The position numbers and the translations under genes were made by a program. Source: CAYMDD01 sp964409675 (GTDB taxonomy: Bacteria > Pseudomonadota > Alphaproteobacteria > Rickettsiales > SXRF01). Taken from it: a stretch of 56,147 nucleotides of DNA. This document shows positions 39,578 through 50,779 of this stretch, one piece after another (position 1 is the first letter of the stretch; each line of letters starts with the position of its first letter). The DNA lies in the NCBI GenBank assembly GCA_964409675.1, contig CAYPEF010000002.1, forward strand, positions 1-56,147, read 5' to 3'. The notes beneath the pieces are model-generated. The model saw nothing but the letters and a program-made list of their open reading frames with translations. It searched no databases and was not told the origin of the DNA.

Positions 39578-39955
39578 CTATAGATGCGACTTCGAAGCAG
39601 TTTGTGTACGGTGGACATTGGAATAGGGTTCCCATGCAGTCGCTTCAACCGTGCATGGCTTAGGGGATATAAAATCACACTTATTAATGCGCTTGTCAGG
39701 CGGAAGCAGGCCGTATGCAACGATTGAGCCTTTTATTAAGTGTGCAACCAGTTCAATTTTTGCTGTTTCTATAGATGAAAGAAAACTGCGCTCCTCAATA
39801 CATAACGCGGAGTGGCTTACCGGAAATGCTAACTCAAACTCATAGTTTGCCAGCGGCGGAATCTTAAACGCTATCCAGTCCAATGCCTGATTCAGCGTAA
39901 CAGTAAGCGCACGCTCATGATTCGCCCGTGCGGCGATAATCTTACCAAGCGACAT
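39578..39955 (-). CDS. Hypothetical protein, C-terminus probably truncated
   Basis: A 125-codon frame starting MSLGKIIAARANHERALT, with GAGG five bases before the ATG. The first 95 or so residues look like ordinary protein. The last 30 overlap the recombinase fragment in another frame and are probably not native, so the original gene seems to have been cut near 39656. No family is recognised. It may be a remnant of the mobile element that carried the recombinase. Confidence 0.45.
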   Translation of the reverse strand: MSLGKIIAARANHERALTVTLNQALDWIAFKIPPLANYEFELAFPVSHSALCIEERSFLSSIETAKIELVAHLIKGSIVAYGLLPPDKRINKCDFISPKPCTVEATAWEPYSNVHRTQTASKSHL

Positions 39956-40317
39956 ACGCCCTCTACCAGCGCCCTACCATTCAGAAAGTTGGTGCAGCTG
40001 TTGAAGGTAGAGGATTCCAACAGGGCGACCAACCTTGCTGCACCTAAATGAAAGTACTACATTCTTTTTCAAGAACGAAATGTCAACTGATACTATCGAG
40101 TATATTTGTTATTCTGAATAGCATCACCTAAATTGTTGGCATATATAATTATTAGGACGCCTTATATAATTTATACTAATGATGGTAAAGTTTTGAAAAC
40201 ATATCCTGCTAAAAAGGTTTCGTGTAAACAATTTTTGTTCAATTCACGACAGCCTTGAAATCTGCTCTAATAAAAAGCACGTTGTTTTAAAAAAGTGCGA
40301 AAGTTTTAAAAGCGCAT
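39956..40317. other. AT-rich non-coding stretch before bphO
   Basis: This 362-base stretch has no supportable gene. The first 100 bases include several GCCCT and CTACC motifs. From about 40050 it becomes markedly AT-rich, unlike most of the window, which fits acquired DNA. Just before bphO, GTTTTAAAAAAGTGCG is followed by the similar GTTTTAAAAGCGC. A promoter for bphO is expected here, but I cannot define it. Confidence 0.5.
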
Positions 40318-40872
40318 ATGAGTCTACTTGTTTCACTCCGTCAGCAGACATTTGATCTGCATCAATCGCTTCATGTGCACCCCTTGCTTGCAAAACTCCA
40401 GGATGATTGTCTTACCTTGAACGATTACCATTGGTGTATTCGCGCATTTCATCTGGCGTATTCAGTGATGCAAAAGCATAGGTATTATACGCCTCCGACT
40501 CCCGATGTGCCGGTGATGGAATGGCTGGAAAACGATATGCTGACACACCGTCTCAGTCCGCTTGCAATTAAAACTGCCAGCTATCCTTCGATAGATAACT
40601 ATAGCAGATTCACCGGTTATCTTTACGTGAAGCAAGGCTCCACGCTGGGCGGGCGTGTCATTTCCAAACATTTGCGAAACAACCTCGGCCTTGTGGAGGG
40701 AAAAACCAACCATTTTTTCGCAGGGTTTGGTGAGGATACCGGCTTGCGCTGGAAGTCTTTCCTCTCCTTGCTGGAAGATCCGGGCATTGATACCGAAGAG
40801 GCAACTGCGCAGGCGGTCAGCACTTTTTCCTTCATTACGCAGTGCTGCGACGAGGCATACAAAGCTAAATAG
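40318..40872 (+). CDS. bphO: Biliverdin-producing heme oxygenase
   Basis: Heme oxygenase opens heme to biliverdin, iron and CO. The 184-residue protein has the proximal heme ligand His15 in FDLHQSLH and the distal-helix glycines in GYLYVKQGSTLGGRVISKHL (100-119). Bacterial copies of this type usually sit beside a bacteriophytochrome and supply its chromophore, and one is encoded at 41762. The two genes are separated by a divergent Crp/Fnr regulator. The ribosome binding site before the ATG is weak. It lies within the proposed tRNA-Asn island. Confidence 0.92.
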   Translation: MSLLVSLRQQTFDLHQSLHVHPLLAKLQDDCLTLNDYHWCIRAFHLAYSVMQKHRYYTPPTPDVPVMEWLENDMLTHRLSPLAIKTASYPSIDNYSRFTGYLYVKQGSTLGGRVISKHLRNNLGLVEGKTNHFFAGFGEDTGLRWKSFLSLLEDPGIDTEEATAQAVSTFSFITQCCDEAYKAK

Positions 40873-40879
40873 GATTCCT

Positions 40880-41623
40880 TCAACCCGCATCTTGCGGATA
40901 GACGCCCCTAAGCACGGTGTCGAAATGGTGGTTAACCAGTTCACTGCAACCGCATGACATCTCTTTGAGTTTATCAAGCGAATGGATGCGCAGTTTTCCG
41001 CGCATGGTTTCAAGTACACCACGAGACTTGAAGTTGCCGAGCACCCTGGCCACATAGCTGCGGCCCACGCCAAGCATTCCCGCCAGCTGCTCCTGATTCA
41101 GGGGGATCACATGGTCGCCGGTGCGGTCGAGCGCAGCGACCAGCCACTTCGCGGCGCGTTGCTCGATGGTATGGGTGGCGTTGCAGGCGACGGATTGGAA
41201 CACTTGCGCAAGCAGGCAGTCCGCATAGCGCGAAAACAAATGGCGCAGGTTGATCGAAGACATTTTCGCCTCTTCGAGATGAAGGGAGTCAATGCACAGC
41301 ATTTTCCCGGGGAATTGCGCCACGGCGCGGCAATAAGCCGGAAGCCGTCCCTGGCTTACGATACCGCCGATCGCACCCTCTCTGCCGATAAGCGCCGTCT
41401 CCACACCCCGACCATCCTCCAGTTGCACAAGGAAGGAAACCAGAGCGTGGTCGCAAGGAAAGTAGGTATGCTTGACATCGTCGCCCGGCTCGTACAGCAC
41501 GGTGCCCTTTTCCACCGGCATTTCACGCATATGGGGAAGAAGGAATTGCAGATCCTCTTTCTTGCAGGCTTTCAGTAGGTTGTTCCCGCGCAGATCGATT
41601 TTGAAAAGATCTTCTTTCGTCAT
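40880..41623 (-). CDS. Crp/Fnr family transcriptional regulator
   Basis: A 247-residue regulator with an N-terminal cyclic-nucleotide-type beta roll (VEKGTVLYEPGDDVKHTYFP, GREGAIGGIVSQGR), a dimerisation helix, and a C-terminal winged helix-turn-helix (LNQEQLAGMLGVGRSYVARV). The ATG at 41623 was chosen because GGAG lies nine bases upstream. An ATG at 41647 is possible. The FNR iron-sulfur cysteine cluster is not present at the N-terminus. It diverges from bphP and converges on bphO, so it may control one or both. Confidence 0.88.
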   Translation of the reverse strand: MTKEDLFKIDLRGNNLLKACKKEDLQFLLPHMREMPVEKGTVLYEPGDDVKHTYFPCDHALVSFLVQLEDGRGVETALIGREGAIGGIVSQGRLPAYCRAVAQFPGKMLCIDSLHLEEAKMSSINLRHLFSRYADCLLAQVFQSVACNATHTIEQRAAKWLVAALDRTGDHVIPLNQEQLAGMLGVGRSYVARVLGNFKSRGVLETMRGKLRIHSLDKLKEMSCGCSELVNHHFDTVLRGVYPQDAG

Positions 41624-41686
41624 GAGTTCCCACTCCAGGTATTTCATTGTTGTGTATACTAGTGAACATACAAATTTGTGCTTTAG

Positions 41687-41702
41687 TGTACATATGTATA
41701 CA
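41687..41702. promoter_or_regulatory. Dyad TGTACATATGTATACA in the crp/fnr-bphP spacer
   Basis: An imperfect 16-base dyad with perfect TGTA/TACA ends lies in the 138-base divergent spacer, 60-75 bases before the bphP ATG. A related TGTATAC occurs at 41652-41658. The position suits an operator for the divergently encoded regulator. It does not match the E. coli CRP or FNR consensus. Confidence 0.35.
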
Positions 41703-41761
41703 AAGGGAATGAAATTGGATTTGTTTATTTTTTTGTAAAATATTAATAAACAGGATGGTCA

Positions 41762-44494
<2,733 letters not shown>

Positions 44495-44652
44495 GCTATG
44501 AAGTCGTTCAAGACGCAAGCGAATGGTTAGACTGCGGCCGAGAACATACAAAATCCGCGAATTATAAGTCCGTTATTCATTTCTAAACAACTTTGATATT
44601 TCGGTCGACATCATCACGCTTCAATGGTCGATGAGACATTGATTAATCATGC

Positions 44653-45456
44653 CTAGAGCTTGGATATCGCCTCTTCGATTTTCGCGATGCGGTTTTCCGG
44701 GTTCGGGTGGGTGCTGAAAAATTCCGGCTGGCGTGCGCCCTTGGAGGAGGAAGCAAGGATGCGCATGACTTCGATCATCGCTTTCGGGTCATACCCCGCC
44801 TCATGCATTAACTTCACGCCCAGCGTATCGGATTCAATTTCATCTTCACGGCCATATTTCATCGTTACCATCTGGCCGACGGCTGCCGCCATCTGGCCGG
44901 AACTGTAATCGCCTGAAGCGACAGTAGCCGCGCCGGAGAGGCCCTGGATCAGATTCATTTTAGCGAGTTTCTGCGCGCCGTGGCGTGCCAGCACGTGCGT
45001 AATTTCATGGGCTAAAACTCCGGCCAACTGATCGTCGGTTTTGAGCCTGTCGAGCAGCGCCTCGGTGATGAATACCTGCCCGCCCGGCAAAGCGAAGGCG
45101 TTGATGACGGAATCATCGTCCAGCACATGGAAATCATATTGCCAATCGGCTTTGCGCGCGAGGCTGTTTGCCACCAGGCGCTGCCCCACTTCGTCCACAC
45201 GCCGCTGCTTGGCCGCATCCTTGGCCAGCCCGCCATATTCGCGCGCCATTTCCGGCGCGGCCTGCAAGCCCATCGCGATTTCCTGATCCTTGGAGATCGC
45301 CACGCGCTGCTTTTCGCCCGTGATGGGATTGACTTCCGACGAACTATAATACGAGGCAAAGCTGATGGCGGCGATGATGAGGCCAAGAATGATGCGCCCC
45401 TTGAAGCCGCCGCGCGCGTAAGACTGAGAGGGATAGGCGTTCGCGATTCTGAACAT
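44653..45456 (-). CDS. M48 family metallopeptidase
   Basis: A 267-residue membrane-anchored zinc protease. One membrane helix (about 21-38) is followed by the protease domain with H150-E-I-T-H154, the third ligand region GREDEIESDTLGVKLM, and the C-terminal FFSTHPNPENRIAKIE typical of M48 envelope proteases of the LoiP/YcaL/BepA type. An N-terminal Cys for lipidation is not seen. It probably takes part in envelope quality control. The 158-base spacer after bphP shows no feature I can define. Confidence 0.9.
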   Translation of the reverse strand: MFRIANAYPSQSYARGGFKGRIILGLIIAAISFASYYSSSEVNPITGEKQRVAISKDQEIAMGLQAAPEMAREYGGLAKDAAKQRRVDEVGQRLVANSLARKADWQYDFHVLDDDSVINAFALPGGQVFITEALLDRLKTDDQLAGVLAHEITHVLARHGAQKLAKMNLIQGLSGAATVASGDYSSGQMAAAVGQMVTMKYGREDEIESDTLGVKLMHEAGYDPKAMIEVMRILASSSKGARQPEFFSTHPNPENRIAKIEEAISKL

Positions 45457-45473
45457 GCATGTGCTCCTTCACT

Positions 45474-45514
45474 TATAAAAACGGCCTGACTTGCGATGAA
45501 ACAAGCCAGGCCGT
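45474..45514 (-). terminator. Rho-independent terminator of the CsbD-like gene
   Basis: On the minus strand ACGGCCTG and CAGGCCGT (45507-45514 with 45481-45488) pair, extended by CTTG/CAAG, around an eight-base loop, followed by TTTTTATA. It lies 18 bases after the CsbD-like stop codon and upstream of the M48 gene. Confidence 0.88.
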
Positions 45515-45531
45515 GATTGTCATCGCTGAAA

Positions 45532-45705
45532 TTAGTCAGCGTGGTGGATATCCGGCGAGTTTTTGAGCGGAGCCTTGCCATCCTGCATACGGCCAGCGTT
45601 GCGCTGACCACGGCCTTCATTAGCCAGGCTTTGGTCGTTGAAGGCTTCACCGATCTGTTCTTTCACAGCACCCGCAACGCGGTTGGCTTTGCTATCGATA
45701 GACAT
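45532..45705 (-). CDS. CsbD-like stress protein
   Basis: A 57-residue hydrophilic protein (starts MSIDSKANRVAGAVKEQIGE, then AFNDQSLANEGRGQRNAG). The pattern of ANRVAGxVKEQIG followed by a second GxGQRNAGR turn is that of CsbD-family small stress proteins. GGAAA lies shortly before the ATG. It is flanked by Kbp and M48 genes and has its own terminator. The molecular function of CsbD proteins is unknown. Confidence 0.7.
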   Translation of the reverse strand: MSIDSKANRVAGAVKEQIGEAFNDQSLANEGRGQRNAGRMQDGKAPLKNSPDIHHAD

Positions 45706-45845
45706 AAAAGTTTCCTTTCAAGGTTTGCTATTTTGACATCGAAGGCGGCGACTGCGCCGCCAGATGCTGAAATATAAAATGAACAATCGCGGATGTTGAT
45801 TCCATGATTGAAAGCCACGGGAAAAATTAAAATTGCATCAATTTC

Positions 45846-46304
45846 CTACGCCGCCGCTCTCTTCGCGCCCGGAATGCGCAGCTGCTGACCCGGATAAATC
45901 GCATCAGGGTTTTTCAGCATCGGGCGGTTGGCTTCGAAGATCTCGTTGTAGCGGTTGGCGTCGCCGTAAAACTGCTTGGAAATTTTCGAGAGCGTGTCGC
46001 CGGATTTCACAGTGTAGAAATTCGGCTGTTCGCCAGCCGGAGCCTGGATGCGCGCGTCCACCTGCGCGATACCGTTGGTGTTGCCGACCGCGAGAATTGC
46101 TTTTTCCAGCGCTTCCTGGCTGGTAGCCTGGCCCTCCACGATCGCCTTGTCGCCTTCGATGCGCACGCGGGGGTTTTGAATGCCGAGATTCAGCTTCTTG
46201 ATTTGCTCCTCCAGCTTTTGCGCAAGCGTAGCAGGGATTTTATCGTCGTGATCGCGATCAAACAGTTTTTCGCCGACGTCTTTGAGGAAATTGAAAATAC
46301 CCAT
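45846..46304 (-). CDS. kbp: Potassium-binding protein Kbp (YgaU), BON and LysM domains
   Basis: A 152-residue protein very similar in layout to E. coli Kbp (149 residues), a cytoplasmic K+-binding protein. It starts MGIFNFLKDVGEKLFDRDHD, has a BON domain (about 35-90, KAIVEGQATSQEALEKAILA) and a C-terminal LysM (YTVKSGDTLSKISKQFYG, ending YPGQQLRIPG). The ATG at 46304 is chosen because it gives the conserved MGxFNF start. The frame is open further upstream. It diverges from the YciF-like gene. Confidence 0.92.
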   Translation of the reverse strand: MGIFNFLKDVGEKLFDRDHDDKIPATLAQKLEEQIKKLNLGIQNPRVRIEGDKAIVEGQATSQEALEKAILAVGNTNGIAQVDARIQAPAGEQPNFYTVKSGDTLSKISKQFYGDANRYNEIFEANRPMLKNPDAIYPGQQLRIPGAKRAAA

Positions 46305-46495
46305 GGAAATACTCCTTATCTCGTTAAGATCGATATGCATGCCAGCGGCTTCTTCTGGCTGACATGGCGGGTACTCTTCCGAGCCTCTCATAATTTATCG
46401 ATAGGAACTTATTCTTTGCCGTGAAGATAATTCATTATTTATAAGCGGCTTGATATTGAGAAAGCACTTTCATTATCAATCCAAGGAGTATTGCC

Positions 46496-46990
46496 ATGAA
46501 AACACTCAACGATCTGTTCGAACATACGCTGAAAGACGTGTATTACGCAAAAAACGCCATTAAGAAGACGTTGCCGAAAGTGCAGAAAGAAGCGAAGCAC
46601 GCCGAACTGGTGGATGCCATCGCCAACCGCGCATCGCTCGCCAAGGCGCAAGTCGCAACGATCGAGCGGATTTTTAAGTCCATCGGCAAGAAAGCCGAAG
46701 GGGAAAAATGTGACGCCATCGAAGGCTTGATCAAGGAAACCGAGGGGCTGCTCGAAGAGGCCACCGGAGCCGTGGCGATCAACGCCGGGCTGGTCGCCGC
46801 CATGCAGGCCATCGCCCATTACGAAATTTCGCGCTTCGGCGCGCTTCGCGAATGGGCCAAGACGCTCGGGTACAAAGAGGCGCACACCCTGCTGGGTGAA
46901 TTGCTGGATGAGGAAAAAGCGTTCAACAATCAGCTGACGAATCTAGCCGTCACTACCCTTAACGTTTCAGCCGGCAAAAAAGCGGCCTGA
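46496..46990 (+). CDS. YciE/YciF family ferritin-like protein (DUF892)
   Basis: A 164-residue four-helix protein of the DUF892 family (MKTLNDLFEHTLKDVYYAKN, KHAELVDAIANRASLAKAQV, MQAIAHYEISRFGALREWA, GELLDEEKAFNNQL). These proteins have ferritin-like folds with a putative di-metal site (E and H residues in DVYYAKN, AIAHYEI and LDEEKAFN) and are induced by osmotic and general stress in enterobacteria. AAGGAG lies seven bases before the ATG. It is part of the stress-gene cluster in the island. Confidence 0.9.
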   Translation: MKTLNDLFEHTLKDVYYAKNAIKKTLPKVQKEAKHAELVDAIANRASLAKAQVATIERIFKSIGKKAEGEKCDAIEGLIKETEGLLEEATGAVAINAGLVAAMQAIAHYEISRFGALREWAKTLGYKEAHTLLGELLDEEKAFNNQLTNLAVTTLNVSAGKKAA

Positions 46991-47087
46991 GATAAACGCA
47001 TGGAAACTTTATTTATTAACGGCTTTATGCTTTGTCGGTTCGCTTTGTATAAAGCAATGTTTTAGTTATATAACAATGAGGTAATTT

Positions 47088-47351
47088 ATGCAGGAACAAC
47101 AAATCGGGTGGCTGATGGCCATTATTGTCGGTGGACTAGCTGGCTGGCTAGCCGAACAATTCATGAAGAGCAACCAGGGCGTGCTGATGAATATAATCCT
47201 CGGCGTCGTGGGTGCGCTGGTGGCGAATTTTCTCCTGGGCGCGCTTGGGATCGGCTTGGGCGGATGGATCGGTTACTTAATAGCCGGATTCCTGGGCGCA
47301 TGTCTGCTCATCGCGCTTGGGCGCATGCTGCGCAAGCGGCCCGCAGTATAA
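47088..47351 (+). CDS. GlsB/YeaQ/YmgE family membrane protein
   Basis: An 87-residue, glycine-rich protein with three membrane helices (MAIIVGGLAGWLAEQFM, MNIILGVVGALVANFLLGAL, GYLIAGFLGACLLIALG), the pattern of transglycosylase-associated GlsB/YeaQ/YmgE proteins. GAGG lies nine bases before the ATG. Members are stress-induced, and their role is not established. Confidence 0.9.
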   Translation: MQEQQIGWLMAIIVGGLAGWLAEQFMKSNQGVLMNIILGVVGALVANFLLGALGIGLGGWIGYLIAGFLGACLLIALGRMLRKRPAV

Positions 47352-47390
47352 TAAACAGTCATTTCAATATCTTCAAACTAAGGATTCTAT

Positions 47391-47705
47391 ATGGAAACGA
47401 AAAACAATACGAATGTCATGCTCATCGTCGCGGTGGCCGTTCTGGCGATCATCCTGGCCTTCTTCCTCTTTGACTTCCGCCTGAACGACAAGGGCGCGCT
47501 GCCGACGGTGAAAGCGGATGTCGACGTTCAAGGAGGCAGGCTGCCGAGCGCCGAGATTCGCGGCCCCGAAGTACATGTAGGCACGAAGGAAGCTGCTGTG
47601 GCCGTACCGAAGGTAGAGGTCAAAAAAGAAGAGGTGAACGTGCCGGTTCCCACCGTTTCGGTGAAACTGCCGGAAGACACCAAGGGCGCGGAAGCTTCCA
47701 AGTAA
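47391..47705 (+). CDS. Membrane-anchored hypothetical protein
   Basis: A 104-residue protein with one N-terminal helix (MLIVAVAVLAIILAFFLFDF) and a Val/Lys/Glu/Pro-rich periplasmic part with repeated VxVP and KVEVKKEEV motifs. It is followed by a strong terminator, so it ends a unit with the YciF-like and GlsB-like genes. No family is recognised. Confidence 0.75.
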   Translation: METKNNTNVMLIVAVAVLAIILAFFLFDFRLNDKGALPTVKADVDVQGGRLPSAEIRGPEVHVGTKEAAVAVPKVEVKKEEVNVPVPTVSVKLPEDTKGAEASK

Positions 47706-47721
47706 TCCATTCGATTCCTAT

Positions 47722-47758
47722 GAAGCCGCTTCTCGACAACGGGGAGTGGCTTCTTTTT
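47722..47758 (+). terminator. Rho-independent terminator
   Basis: GAAGCCGCT (47722-47730) pairs with AGTGGCTTC (47745-47753) around a 14-base loop, followed by TTTTT. It lies 16 bases after the stop codon of the membrane-anchored hypothetical protein. Confidence 0.88.
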
Positions 47759-47783
47759 GGGTGCTAATACGCGGAACTATCTT

Positions 47784-48890
47784 ATGCCATCTTCGGCGCG
47801 CATTGATGATGCTTTGACAGATAATCCACCCGCCATCGCGCCAATTTTGCCGCGAGCGGATCCCAAGCTCATGGTGCTTACGGGAATTTTAGTTATTTTA
47901 GCGCTGAGCGTCGCCCGTTATGCCAGTGAGATCGTGTTGCCTATTGTACTCGCCTTCGTACTGAAACTGGTACTGGCCCCGCTGCTACGCAATCTAGAAA
48001 AAGTTCGCCTGCCGCGCCCTCTCGCCTCTGGCTTGATCGCGTTCATGTTGGTGGGTGGGCTGTGGGCGCTCGGCACGCTGATCTCCGCGCCCGCCACCAC
48101 ATGGCTCGACAAGCTACCCGACAGCCTGCCAAAGCTTCAGCAGCGGCTGGATGGCTTCAGCGATTCGCTGGATCATGCGCAAAAAGTGGTAGATCAGGCT
48201 GAAAAGCTAACCACGGCGGGAGATGAAAAAATAGTGCAGGTGGCGGTGCAGGGAACCCGGCTGTCCGACAAGCTGTTCAGCGGTGCCAGCGCATTTGCCA
48301 GCGGATTGTTCACCACCATGCTGGTGCTGTTTTTTCTCCTTATGGCCGGAGATACATTTTTGCGCCGCATCGTGGAAACCCTTCCCCGTTTTAGCGATAA
48401 GCGGCAGGCCGTGGATATCGTTCAACAGATTGAGCAGGATATTTCGGCCTATCTGCTTACTATCACGGTCATGAACGCGCTGGTTGGTATTGGGGCGGGT
48501 ATTATCGCGGTAACTACTGGCCTGGGCGATGCTCTATTGTGGGGAACACTCGCCTTCGCCCTGAACTACATTCCATTCCTGGGGCCGGTGTGCTGCGCGG
48601 GCCTATTACTGCTTGCGGGCTTGCTGAATAATGCGGCATTGCCAATGGCATTCCTTCCCGCCGGGCTTTTCCTGCTGACGCATTTCGCCGAAGGTACGCT
48701 CATCACGCCAATGCTGCTAGCAAAACGCTTCACCCTCAACCCGGTTCTAGTCATCTTATCGCTGATTTTCTGGTATTGGATGTGGGGATTCGCCGGCGCG
48801 ATTCTAGCCGTGCCGCTACTTGCTATCGCGAAAATCATCTGCGACCGTATCGATCGGTTGAAACCGTTTGGCCATTTTCTAGAAGGATGA
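47784..48890 (+). CDS. AI-2E family transporter
   Basis: A permease of the AI-2E/PerM family, 368 residues from the ATG at 47784. A TTG at 47757 is in frame but lies on the terminator. About seven or eight helices are visible (LTGILVILALSVARYASEI, LIAFMLVGGLWALGTLI, FTTMLVLFFLLMAGDTFLRR, YIPFLGPVCCAGLLLLAGLL and more), with a soluble helical loop near 100-165. Substrates of most members are unknown; the name does not prove autoinducer export. The phospholipase D gene follows 19 bases later. Confidence 0.88.
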   Translation: MPSSARIDDALTDNPPAIAPILPRADPKLMVLTGILVILALSVARYASEIVLPIVLAFVLKLVLAPLLRNLEKVRLPRPLASGLIAFMLVGGLWALGTLISAPATTWLDKLPDSLPKLQQRLDGFSDSLDHAQKVVDQAEKLTTAGDEKIVQVAVQGTRLSDKLFSGASAFASGLFTTMLVLFFLLMAGDTFLRRIVETLPRFSDKRQAVDIVQQIEQDISAYLLTITVMNALVGIGAGIIAVTTGLGDALLWGTLAFALNYIPFLGPVCCAGLLLLAGLLNNAALPMAFLPAGLFLLTHFAEGTLITPMLLAKRFTLNPVLVILSLIFWYWMWGFAGAILAVPLLAIAKIICDRIDRLKPFGHFLEG

Positions 48891-48909
48891 ATATGATAAG
48901 GCATGCTCC

Positions 48910-50511
48910 ATGAAACGCAGAAAGAAACTATTCTATTCATCTTTGACCGTTGCGCTCGTCAGCGGTTTTCTGCTTATCACTTTCGGCGAGGATACCATGT
49001 CACGTCCTGACGCTTCCGAGATTTCACGCACACCCTCCCATGCTCTTCCAGCCGAATCGTCTTCCCCACTAAGAGATGCGCTGGCGCTTGCCGAGCATCC
49101 TGGGCAGTCCGGTTTCCGTTTTCTTGCCACTGGCAGCGAATCGCTCAAATACCGCATGGCGCTAATCCAGGCGGCAGAAAAAAGCATTGACCTGCAATAT
49201 TACACCATACACGACGACACCAGCGCCAACCTGTTGCTGGAAGCATTGCTTCACGCCGCTTCGCGGGGCGTTCGTGTCCGCTTCCTGATTGACAATACCA
49301 GCATGAAGGAGGTGGGTGAAAGCCTGTCGGTGCTGGACGGGGTGAAAAACATAGAGATTCGCGTGTTCAATCCATTGGTGACTCGCCATCAATCGATCCT
49401 GTCACGGCTCAGCAGCGTGACAAGCGACTTGCCGAAAGCGTTCAAACGCATGCACAACAAAGCGATCATTACTGACAACCAGATGGCCATCATCGGCGGG
49501 CGCAACCTTGGGGATGAATATTTTGAAGGCAACAGGGACGTGGTGTTCAAGGACGCCGATATATTATCTGCAGGGCCGATCGTGGCAGGCATCTCCCATA
49601 GCTTCGATGTCTATTGGAATGGAGAAGACAGCTTCCCCATCTCCGCCCTGCGTAAGCCGACTCGCTCGCCCGAGGAAATTGAGAAAGTGCGCGAAGGGCT
49701 GCGAACGCACTGGCAGGAAACGCTGGCAAGCGAAGATGGGAAGAAAACCCTGGCCTCCACGCTCCCCGCACGCCTGAAAAACGGCGAGGTCGGACTGATC
49801 TGGGCGAAAGCTGAGCTGGCGGCGGACGATCCCGGTAAGATAGACGATCATCCCGATGAAGCGGTTAGCAAGCCCCTTGCGAAAATGGAAAAGCTTCTGG
49901 AGGGCGCAAACAAGGAATTCATTGTCGTCTCGCCCTATTTCGTTCCGCGCGATGACGGGGTGGAATGGTTTACCGGGTTGGTGAAACGCGGCCTGCGCGT
50001 TCGCATTCTTACCAATTCGCTAGCTGCCACCGATGTGGTGATGGTACATGCCGGCTACCGGCGCTATCGGGAAGCGCTGCTGAATGGCGGCGTCGAATTG
50101 TATGAAATGAAAGCAATCGGCGAAGAACGCCCGAAGCAGCGTCTGTTTGGCCGCACAGCGCCAGCCCAGGCCAGTTTGCATGCTAAGATGTATGTGGTGG
50201 ACAGATCCAAGATCGTGATCGGCTCTTTTAACTTCGACCCACGTTCGCAAGAATTAAACACGGAAATCGCTTTGATAATCTACAGCCCAGCGATCGCAGA
50301 ACAAATTCTAAAAATGTTCGATGACACCATTTCACCGGATGTCAGCTACCAAGTATTGCTAAACACGGAGCGAGATAAAAATGATAGGCTTTCCTGGTCG
50401 GGAGTGGAAAACGGGAAACAGGTCAACTATCACACAGAACCCAATGCGGGTTGGAAACGCAGCTTACAAGTTAGTTTGTTTAAGCTACTGCCGATAGAAG
50501 GACAACTGTGA
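48910..50511 (+). CDS. Phospholipase D family protein, cardiolipin synthase-like
   Basis: A 533-residue exported or anchored protein with an N-terminal hydrophobic segment (about 8-25) and two HxKx4D catalytic motifs: H182-N-K184 with D189 (HNKAIITDNQMAIIGGRN) and H424-A-K426 with D431 (HAKMYVVDRSKIVIGSFNF). The layout matches ClsC/YmdC-type enzymes that make cardiolipin or phosphatidylglycerol derivatives. Nuclease activity is less likely. It is the last gene of the proposed island, 157 bases before the right-hand repeat copy. Confidence 0.88.
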   Translation: MKRRKKLFYSSLTVALVSGFLLITFGEDTMSRPDASEISRTPSHALPAESSSPLRDALALAEHPGQSGFRFLATGSESLKYRMALIQAAEKSIDLQYYTIHDDTSANLLLEALLHAASRGVRVRFLIDNTSMKEVGESLSVLDGVKNIEIRVFNPLVTRHQSILSRLSSVTSDLPKAFKRMHNKAIITDNQMAIIGGRNLGDEYFEGNRDVVFKDADILSAGPIVAGISHSFDVYWNGEDSFPISALRKPTRSPEEIEKVREGLRTHWQETLASEDGKKTLASTLPARLKNGEVGLIWAKAELAADDPGKIDDHPDEAVSKPLAKMEKLLEGANKEFIVVSPYFVPRDDGVEWFTGLVKRGLRVRILTNSLAATDVVMVHAGYRRYREALLNGGVELYEMKAIGEERPKQRLFGRTAPAQASLHAKMYVVDRSKIVIGSFNFDPRSQELNTEIALIIYSPAIAEQILKMFDDTISPDVSYQVLLNTERDKNDRLSWSGVENGKQVNYHTEPNAGWKRSLQVSLFKLLPIEGQL

Positions 50512-50667
50512 CGCGGCTTGATTCAATATCAACGAATTTAATGACTAATCTGTCCGCAACGCGTCAAAACCATTTCTTGACTCGGTTTTCATATCGCAAA
50601 TCTCAATAAATAACAATTTAAGCGAAGGACTTGGACATGCCAAAAGCGTTCTATATGCCTCAACGAA

Positions 50668-50681
50668 GGGGAGCCATTTAT
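50668..50681 (+). repeat. Candidate attR: second copy of the 14-base tRNA-Asn 3' end repeat
   Basis: GGGGAGCCATTTAT is identical and in the same orientation as 39036-39049. It lies in a 268-base AT-rich spacer with no gene, between the phospholipase D and CDF genes. A fragment of tRNA 3' end beyond an accessory block is the usual mark of an integrated element's far end. Confidence 0.65.
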
Positions 50682-50779
50682 TGCTTGGCCTTATAAAATC
50701 CAGTAACGTGCTGAATACTCTAGTGTGAATCCGGTGAAGCTGGTACACACAGGTGATACACTTGGTTCTGTTAAACTTT

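Larger units (their letters stand above)
39003..39651 (-). pseudogene. Serine site-specific recombinase, broken and spanning a sequence gap
   Basis: On both sides of the gap the minus strand encodes parts of a large serine recombinase. The right part (39362-39651) has the recombinase-domain pattern GNPIPMSTVHKLLRSRIYSG, EFEWNGKTYLGNHEPIIS and the zinc-ribbon half CPHCG. The left part (39003-39261) has LIELAQSAHSLFVRQSAGEK, RRLLSFVVSNSVWDG and QPFDMIAES. It then reads through the tRNA gene antisense as WLPGPDSNQRPTG to a TAA at 39003. By comparison with the family, about 110 residues should lie in the gap. The N-terminal catalytic resolvase domain with its serine is missing: the frame upstream of 39651 is unrelated. 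So it is truncated, rearranged, or misassembled. Confidence 0.8.

Noticed and set aside
46305..46495. EcfG-type general stress promoter (GGAAC with CGTT) before kbp or the YciF-like gene
   Set aside because: A GGAAC is present at 46404-46408, but no matching -10 CGTT lies 16 or 17 bases downstream.
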